The notes under the pieces were generated by a model that ran no database searches, was not told the DNA's origin, and saw only the letters and a list, made by a program, of their open reading frames with translations. Positions 57,601 to 64,000 of a DNA stretch of 64,000 nucleotides are shown here, piece after piece (the first letter of the stretch is position 1; the number at the start of each line of letters is the position of its first letter). The position numbers and the translations under genes are program-made. The stretch is from Phlebotomus papatasi. Taxonomy: Eukaryota; Arthropoda; Insecta; Diptera; Psychodidae. The DNA is taken from contig NC_077223.1 in the NCBI RefSeq assembly GCF_024763615.1, positions 105,586,627-105,650,626 of the forward strand, in the 5' to 3' direction.

Positions 57601-60600
57601 TCCTTATTAACCAAAATAGTGTTGTACAAAAGGATTTTTCTCAAACCTATCCTGAATTTTGGGACAGCTCAAAAGAATATGAGTCTTCTAGATCAAAATT
57701 TCATTCCAATGTTGTAATATCGACAGTAATTTACAATTAACTCAAATAACTGTATTCAACTAAATTATTAAAAGCATTTTCTTGTGAAAATGACTTAACT
57801 TTCGCGTGAATTTTCGTGACATTTCGAAGAATGCCAACAGGCACCACCAAATTCTCTTCGGCTTTTCTTTTAGCTCAGGCATTTTATTACATGTCACAAG
57901 TTTTGTTTGCATTATTTGTTTATTCCAGATTATGGACTGTCATATATTATTTAATGCAACCTATAATTATTTTTTCTAATTTATACGGCTAAATTTTAGC
58001 AAATTCAACAGAGAAATGAATATATTTGTCAGAAATGACGTTTCATTAAGTGTGGAAAATCTTGAAATCTTCGTTTTTAGCTAAGACATTTTACGTTCCA
58101 TTAATGCTTCGCGTCAGAATATGATATCTTGATCTTGGAAATATTTGACAGCTTGAAATTTTGATCTTGATCTTGGTCACAGAATTGAGACCATTATCTA
58201 AAGTTGAAAACAGTGATTCGAGACATTTTTCTACTTGTATAGCTGTCAAAAAATAAGTATCAACGTACTTAATTTTTAATAATAAGAGTCTCCTTTGCTT
58301 CCTACCACTAATCCCTTTTTTTCTTATCAGTTTCCGTTTCAATAAAACTTTGTTGATCTGGAGAGAATCTAAACGAATTAGTGGTGGAGCAAATTAATCA
58401 TTCATGATATATCGCCGGTTGCGTCTACCTCTGTCGTATCTGCATTTGTTTTGTATCTGCATTCGGTGCAAGCTACAATACAGACGTCTCCTCTTGCGTG
58501 AAATGCTGACACAAAAGTAATGCAAATACGACAGAGGTAGACGCAACTGACGATATGTCTAGGATAACTTCGCAAGTCAATCTTCCACTGCTGATGGATG
58601 AGGAGCAATACGTAGTGTCAGTGAAAGTTGATGGTGTTGTTTTAATATTTACAATTGTTCTCCCAGTTTTTGATGCCCTGAAGAAGGTCCCAACCAAGGA
58701 TCGAAACGTCGGCCAATAAAAACATAAAGAAGAACTAGAAAGTTTTTAGAGCGAAATTCCAACATCTGACTCATAACTTCGCAGATTTTCCGATATACGG
58801 CTACGACGTGCAATCATTTCCCTTAAACGGGTTTTTTGTTTAGTTGGAAGATAAAGTAAGATGTGGGGAACGCATGTCAATAGATAGTTTCGAATTCGAA
58901 CCGTTAAGAACTCGTCATTAATTTTTTCTATCTACTGCATGCCCAAGAAATATTTTCACTTCTTATTTTGTAGTTTTTATCAAAAAAAGACGTATTACAA
59001 TCGTGTTTTCGGAAGAGCTACTTGCATCACACTTTAACTTTTTGTAGTCATCCTTATAAACAAAATGGCGTACTTGTAGCTTGAGGACTTCTACAATATT
59101 TAAACTCGTATAATAACGTTCAGTGTTTCTCAAGAGGTGGCGCTTCCTCTTGTCATTAATTTAGTCAAAATTTAGTTTTGAAGTTGAACATGAGTAATCC
59201 GACAGCCTTTACATAAAATAGAAAAAGAAGAAGAAGAACATGAGTAAAAAAGGCAAAATAAGTCGTACAGTGTTTTACTGGAAGAGAGGGCTCAGAAGCT
59301 ACTCCGGGATTTAGGAATAAGACAGGTACTTTGTTTCTTTAGTAGTGATTAAAGTAAAGAACCATTGAGTATGACGTAAAGAGGGTATTTATGGCGAAAT
59401 GTCATCCGGTTTATCGATAGATTTGGGCGTCAAAGCCCTTATAAATTCCACAAAAAGCGCTCAATTATAAAGAATCACGATAAAATAGGAAGAACTACAG
59501 CGAATTTGAGCAAATTAGCTTCATAAACGTGAAAATTGTCAACAAAATTTTTTCGCCCGATTGAAAAAGAGCCGATTGAGAGTCTACTGTAGTAAAGAAA
59601 AATGTCAAATAAATTTGCAAACCATGTCCATTGTTGGGTGGTCCAGGCGGCGGGAGACGTGGTCTCAGTACATTCTTATCGACTGGCTTAAGTGTTGGAA
59701 TTTCTCCAGTTGGCAGGACGAGTTTAGCTCCAGCTGAGAAAGCAAAAAGTCAATATTTAAAGTGTTTCAAAAAAAAAAGGTGAATGTTTAAAATGTGAAT
59801 GTTAAAAGTGTGGTCCAAGAGCACTCACCCAAGTGAATATTTCTGCTTCCAATGGATTCTCCACTTGGGGATCTCTTGTGGGTGCCAAAACACGGTAAGA
59901 GATTTCCCGATGGATCATTTGTGACGTCATATTTGTGCTTATCGTATCTGGCTTGCTGCGACGCTGGCATAAGTGGTTCAAAGCGTTCGTAAGTCTTATT
60001 ATCGTAATGGAATGCCATGGGTTTTCCACTGCCACTGTCAACGGATGAGGCATTCCTTAGATGTGGCAGAGTGCTGTACATTTCGGTGGTTTTCTGTGTA
60101 CCCGAACTGCCTCCGGAGCGTGCTTCACTGGACTCAACATGGCGTTGAGCATGCGGAAGGGTTCCGTAGATTGTTTGTTGCTGGAGGGCAGCTGAGGTGG
60201 GTGGTGGAGCTGGTGCTGTACGTTTCTTCAGTGATCCAACATTGCCCACATTGGTGGACTTCCTGGTTGTCGGCTGACTGGTCACCTGTTTCATGGCACT
60301 CATGGAATTGGGACTGGAGCCACCGGCTGTGTTCTGTGGGAAGTAAATCTGGTTTTTCGGACTAGTTCCGGCTCTTGGGTTGCAACTTGAACTGGGACTT
60401 GAGCCACTTTGAATACTGTCGCATGTGGAGGAGCGGGAACGAAGTGCTACGGGTGAATCTCCTCCGGCGTAGCTTGGTGGGCGACTTCGGGACTTTCTCT
60501 CATCAATTACGGTGTCATCATCACTGAAATCTGTGCTTCCGTCGTCCGGTGGTAGATTCCAATCGGTATTAATGTGATCGAATGCATTCTTTTCTCGCCT

Positions 60601-61963
60601 TATGGCACACTCTATCAACTCTCGGCATGCATCGTGTCCCATCTCTTTGGAAATGTCCAGTGGCGTTTTGTTCATTGAGTTCTTCAATTCATACTCAGCT
60701 CCTGATCTCAGGAGGAGTTTCATGCATTCTTGGCGATCGTGCAAAGCACATAAGTGAAGAGGTGTATTTTTGCCGGACATATCCATTGGTCCTGGTGGAT
60801 TTGTGGTCTTGTTGAGACCATGAGCTGGCATATTTTGTATTAGGAAATCTACAATGTGGAGAGTGGAACCCATTTCGCGGAGAACGGCCAAATGTAGGGC
60901 AGTCTCACCGAAATCCGATGATGGCAGAACACAGGTGAAGTCAGCTCCTTCTGCCCAGACTTGCAGCAACAGACTGAGATCGGCATTGATGATAGCTTGC
61001 TCGAGATCAGCACGAAGATCTCGATCGTCAGCACAGGTTCGCATCACATAGCGCTTAGCCACATATTTGGCACGGATGAAGTCATAGCGCTCCTCCATTG
61101 TGCTGTCCGGAGTTAGCTTCATCTTTCCCAGGGTAGCCTCCATAACCTCGTTCAGCTGACTATTGCCCATAGCTCGGGCTATCAGGAGATGTGCTGTCGT
61201 GAGGTTGTCCAGGGTTAAGCTTTGGATGCGGGAATGATGTACACCGAGATCACGATGAACTCCGGAACATTGGATACAAACTAGAACACCAAAGTTGAGA
61301 CTAATCCATGTGACGTCATTCCGAGAACCACAATCACAGCACTGATCATTCCCCGGTAGATTCTGAACGTATCGTATCACCGTTTTTTGTAGTTCAATCA
61401 AACTGGGTGACATCTGCGGATTGGCATGCTGAAAAGCCTTAGCAAGGGCTTTTTCTTTGCAATTCACCAATACCGCCATCCAGGCTTTTTGATCAGCCTC
61501 ATCTTCGGCTTGAAAGTGATAGGGGCGATTGTAGCTAATGAGATCGAAGCCTCTCTTGTCATCAGGAACGGGCTTAATCTGGCACGTGAGCAGATTTACA
61601 CGAGTTGGTGGTTTTGTTTCGTCCGCATGGCAAATGTCTAGAAAGCCATCAGCTGTTACGCGACAGCGTCTCTTCTGCCACACGCGTCTGACCTTGCCTT
61701 CGCTTTTCTTCAGTAAATGCCCTGATCTCGTGACTCCGTGATTCTTATCACCCTGCAACTGATGCAAGGAGTATCCGGCTCCTTTGTCCGTTATCACGTG
61801 TTCTACACGATCAAAATCCGGCGTACTGCGTAAGAGTGTTCTGAGTTCAAGGAGGCGTTTTCGTTCTTCATCCTGCTTCTGTTTTATACTCTGTAGCTTG
61901 GCACTCAGATCATCAATGTAAGTGCCAAAGTGGGCGATTGTCTTCAGACCATCTTTGAAGTAG
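51650..61963 (-). CDS. Asap: ASAP-family ArfGAP (PH, ArfGAP, ankyrin, SH3), 5' partial
   Basis: This protein stimulates GTP hydrolysis on Arf GTPases at membranes and links to actin and adhesion. Exons in transcript order are 61963-59829, 59733-59623, 56674-56583, 55961-55749 and 51853-51650, all phase-consistent, giving 917 residues. It opens with YFKDGLKTIAHFGTYIDDLS, the end of the BAR region. A PH domain follows (about 79-170). The ArfGAP zinc finger has C208-x2-C211-x17-C229-x2-C232 and the arginine finger Arg237 (SGVHRDLGVHHSRIQSL). Ankyrin repeats (about 325-450) and a long Ser/Pro-rich linker come next. The C-terminal SH3 (RALYDCNADNDDELEFKEGE) ends GMFPVSFVHMLPD, then the stop. The zinc-finger spacing is one residue longer than the usual x16. 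The donor after exon 59623 (G|GTTTGC) is weak. The exons for the BAR domain and start codon were not found in the last 2 kb. Confidence 0.94.
52498..52823. mobile_element. CACAGTAAAAAA-ended MITE in Asap intron
   Basis: It begins CACAGTAAAAAAAATTTAC and ends AATTTTTTACTGTG. TGTAATT/AATTACAC and ACAC..TGTGTA short motifs alternate throughout the interior. It is closely similar in its ends to the element at 53050-54239. Non-coding. Confidence 0.6.
53050..54239. mobile_element. Element carrying an array of ACTATAATAGT motifs
   Basis: The ends are CACAGTAAAAAAATGTG and TTTTTTTATTGTG, with TA on both outer sides (53048-53049 and 54240-54241). Nine full copies of the 12-mer ACTATAATAGTG or its reverse complement CACTATTATAGT lie at 53079, 53180, 53243, 53303, 53375, 53468, 53772, 54182 and 54210, plus a partial at 53404. 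Spacing between many copies is 60-100 bases. A hAT-type MITE is inserted into one of the motifs. Non-coding, in the Asap intron between the last two exons. Confidence 0.65.
53480..53746. mobile_element. 267-bp hAT-type MITE with perfect 8-bp duplication
   Basis: It begins CAGGGGGTGACATTAAC and ends GTTATGTCATGCCCCTG. The octamer ATTATAGT stands directly on both sides (53472-53479 and 53747-53754). CAGGG ends plus an 8-bp duplication identify a hAT-type insertion. The target lay within one of the ACTATTATAGT motifs of the surrounding element. Confidence 0.85.
55258..55500 (-). repeat. Dispersed ACCGGTT-containing repeat, copy 3 (reversed)
   Basis: TTCATAACCGGTTCA, TTTATAACCGATTG, GAATTCCAAGACCTTTCCAACG and TTGAAAAACTGTTATTAGGA follow the reverse order of the copy at 19425-19600. 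It is in an Asap intron. Confidence 0.55.
56712..58400. other. Asap intron sequence without recognised elements
   Basis: Apart from a lone CAGTAGACTC-type end (GAGAGTCTACTG near 56780-56791), I see no exon, RNA gene or bounded repeat. Short open frames show no similarity. Confidence 0.35.
58408..58735. mobile_element. Hairpin plus GGATCGAAACGTCGGCC tail, possible retroelement end
   Basis: A long perfect stem, GGTAGACGCAAC preceded by TACGACAGA and mirrored at 58420-58440, joins 58408-58440 to about 58523-58556. About 130 bases further, CCTGAAGAAGGTCCCAACCA runs into AGGATCGAAACGTCGGCC. Motifs of this CTGAAGA..GAAACGTCGG type are often seen at the ends of Penelope-like and similar animal retroelements; the assignment here is inference. 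It lies in an Asap intron. Confidence 0.4.
59390..59589 (-). mobile_element. Uninterrupted copy of the CAGTAGACTC MITE, truncated
   Basis: Reading the - strand, the copy runs CAGTAGACTCTCAATCGG, TCAATCGGGCGAAAA, CGCTGTAGTTCTTCCTATTT, GCCCAAATCTATCGATAAAC, then CGGATGACATTT. It lacks the far terminus. It serves as the empty-site comparison for the nested insertion at 40229-40557. Confidence 0.65.
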
Positions 61964-62830
61964 CTAGAAGATAAGGAATATCCCTTATGATTTCTACACT
62001 TGTAAAAAAAGGTGGATCATTTTGATCCATTCGCGATCCTTTTGGTGAATCAAATATGATCCATCATTTCAAATGTTTCATTTTGATCCTTTTTTGAAAC
62101 ATCATTTTGATGCATTGCAAAAGAATCAAATTTTGATACTTTGAATGGTTCACTTTGAGGAGCTTTTCAATGGATCAGTGAGCGATACACTAAAATAGAT
62201 CAAATGGATCTTTTAAAATGATAACTTTTTAATCTTTTTTAAATGTAATTTTCTGGCATATACGATCTATGATTCAGGGTTTCTGCCGTTTACCTGATGA
62301 GATCGGTAGTGGTAAGTCGGCGGCAAACGCAACTAAGCAAGATTTTAGGAGAAATATATAATTGAATTGAATTGAATAATGCATTTGCCCTTCAAAACAA
62401 ATTAAAAGAAAAACATATTATTATTGTCCTGCAAATGAATTTTTTATTCTTATTTGTTTTTACCATTTACAGTTATTACATCAATTTTTTTTACTTGTAA
62501 ATACATTTTTGACAAGAGATTTTTTTTGTTATATATTAATTTACTGATATTTTCAGTTTATTTGGCTAATTTGATTTATTTATGAATTTTAATTCAAATT
62601 GACGTATATTTTTAGTTTAAATAGAAATTCTGGAAATTATAACCATTTTTCAAAAGATTTTTTTTAACCGATATTCTGTACATTCTCTTATATTTTTTTT
62701 GATAGATTTAGAACGCAAATTCGTCGGTAATCCCTGAAAAAAAGAGAAACTGAAATATTTCCAGATATGCGCTTCTAAATGTTCCGAAGCGAGAACGTAG
62801 GGCAAAATAAAACACATTTTACAAAATGAA
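61964..62830. other. Asap intron with a GGATCAAA repeat cluster
   Basis: Between 62011 and 62222, ATGGATCAAAATGATCC-like strings occur in both orientations. The same kind of GGATCAAATTGATCC palindrome is found at about 32479-32520. It is probably another small inverted-repeat element. No exon was recognised. Confidence 0.35.
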
Positions 62831-64000
62831 AATCTAAGGATTTTTTTTTCACTATTTTGATGAACAGAAAGATCGTTCTTTCAAGAGACCTCTTTCCGGG
62901 GGTGGAACACCGAAAAAATTACTTAGAATTGTACAAATCCGTGCAACTGTGGATTATTTTATTTTTCACTTTTTTTAATTCACTTTTGGCAAAATTTTCA
63001 CGTTTTCACTAGTCTCCAAACTTAATTCTTTTTTAGCTATAACATTATAATTTGTAGAAAAGCCCCACTGAATGTCTAAAAGGACACAAATTCCACAACG
63101 AGAGCACCCCGTTTATTTATGCGCTCAGCGAGTCTCACCCAAGCGGCATTTGATATCCAAATATAATGTATGTCTCAATTGTAACCAATATATTTCCAAC
63201 GTAATGGAGCTATTTCTAAAAAATATAATGTGTGGACATGATGAAAGTATATTGTCTGTGTGCATATATGAAATTTATGTGCGTTGTATGCCAGAAAAAT
63301 AACTTAACTAAAAAATGTATAGAAAATATCAGTTATTTACTATTAATAAGAACAATACAATTTATTTGATAAACTCCTGTTAATATATTGGTATTTTCTC
63401 TTAAAATTATGACTAAATGTTTTTAGATCAATAAACAAGTTATAATATAATCTATTTTTGAGTGAAAATGTATAAATCTGTGTCAAAAACATCGAAAGTA
63501 TATTTATCTTACATATTCTTGCTATTATGTTGACATAATGTCGTGAAACTGTATGAACATCACGTTTTAATTGTCAAATTCCGCTTTGTTTACTAAGCAG
63601 AGATTCATATTCAAATGAAAATTTGTGAAAAAGGTGATGTTAAACATAAATTAAAGCCTTGAAGTGCACCAACGTTTGCATTGGAGTCGAGCACATAGAA
63701 ATAAGGGATCAAATACGAAAAAGTGAGTGTAATTGATGGAAAAATTATGAATTAATACTTGGTTCGTGAAAGTTAACATTTTCTTTCTTTAATTGCGGTG
63801 TAGCCAAATTGTAAACATTAGGACAGCTTCCTGATCTTCTAACGTAAAACTAAATTGCAGAAACAGTGTCCAGAATGCAGAAAATTTTCATAAAAAGCAT
63901 AAAATTGAAGTGTTTACTGTGCATTAACATTATTGTTATAAGGAATTTGTAATGTGAATATAATGTACGACCTAATGTAAATATAATCACAAAAATATGT
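62831..64000. other. Right-edge non-coding DNA
   Basis: AT-rich sequence without a recognised exon. The open frame at 63072-63302 has no similarity I know and no splice context. It is presumably Asap intron, or flank containing undetected 5' exons. Confidence 0.35.

Noticed and set aside
60849..61641. Open frames on both strands overlapping the ArfGAP region
   Set aside because: They are alternate-frame shadows of the long Asap exon.

Overview
The window is nuclear DNA of an insect, most likely a lower (nematoceran) dipteran. The reasons are AT-rich sequence, large repeat-filled introns with canonical GT-AG splice sites, and protein-coding genes whose best remembered relatives are fly and vertebrate orthologues. 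The species call is an inference. No bacterial, viral or CRISPR sequence was seen.

Protein-coding layout, left to right: (1) GGCX, vitamin K-dependent gamma-glutamyl carboxylase, + strand, three exons, 4821-10783, with a 4-kb intron full of MITEs. (2) ABCB7, mitochondrial iron-sulfur-related ABC half-transporter, - strand, seven coding exons between 22331 and 10903. It converges with GGCX, with only about 120 bp between stop codons. (3) SETD4-like SET-domain methyltransferase, - strand, one exon 20614-21927, lying inside the first intron of ABCB7. (4) A 9-kb stretch (24.1-33.7 kb) with no recognised protein-coding exon but many inverted-repeat elements. (5) saxophone (sax), BMP/activin type I receptor, - strand, five coding exons 42475-33720, with a tRNA-Gly(GCC) gene and a 30-bp minisatellite in its second intron. 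(6) A small four-finger C2H2 zinc-finger gene, + strand, 45781-46476. (7) The 3' part of Asap (ArfGAP with PH, ankyrin repeats and SH3), - strand, 61963-51650. Its BAR-domain exons were not found and probably lie beyond the right edge.

Much of the remaining sequence is mobile-element debris, mostly small non-autonomous inverted-repeat elements. Several have exact target-site duplications readable by eye: two hAT-type elements with 8-bp duplications, TTAA elements nested inside one of them, a TTA-flanked Harbinger-like MITE and several TA-flanked MITEs. Two loci show three levels of nesting. There is also a 2.1-kb foldback element in ABCB7 intron 1, a remnant of a non-LTR retrotransposon RNase H domain in ABCB7 intron 5, and a 1.7-kb element with GC-rich terminal repeats beginning about 60 bp upstream of the ABCB7 start codon.

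The genes do not form a pathway. They are unrelated housekeeping and signalling genes. I did not find a clear new biological system. The most unusual structures are the array of near-palindromic ACTATAATAGT motifs at 53.05-54.24 kb, the nested elements, and the gene-within-intron arrangement.
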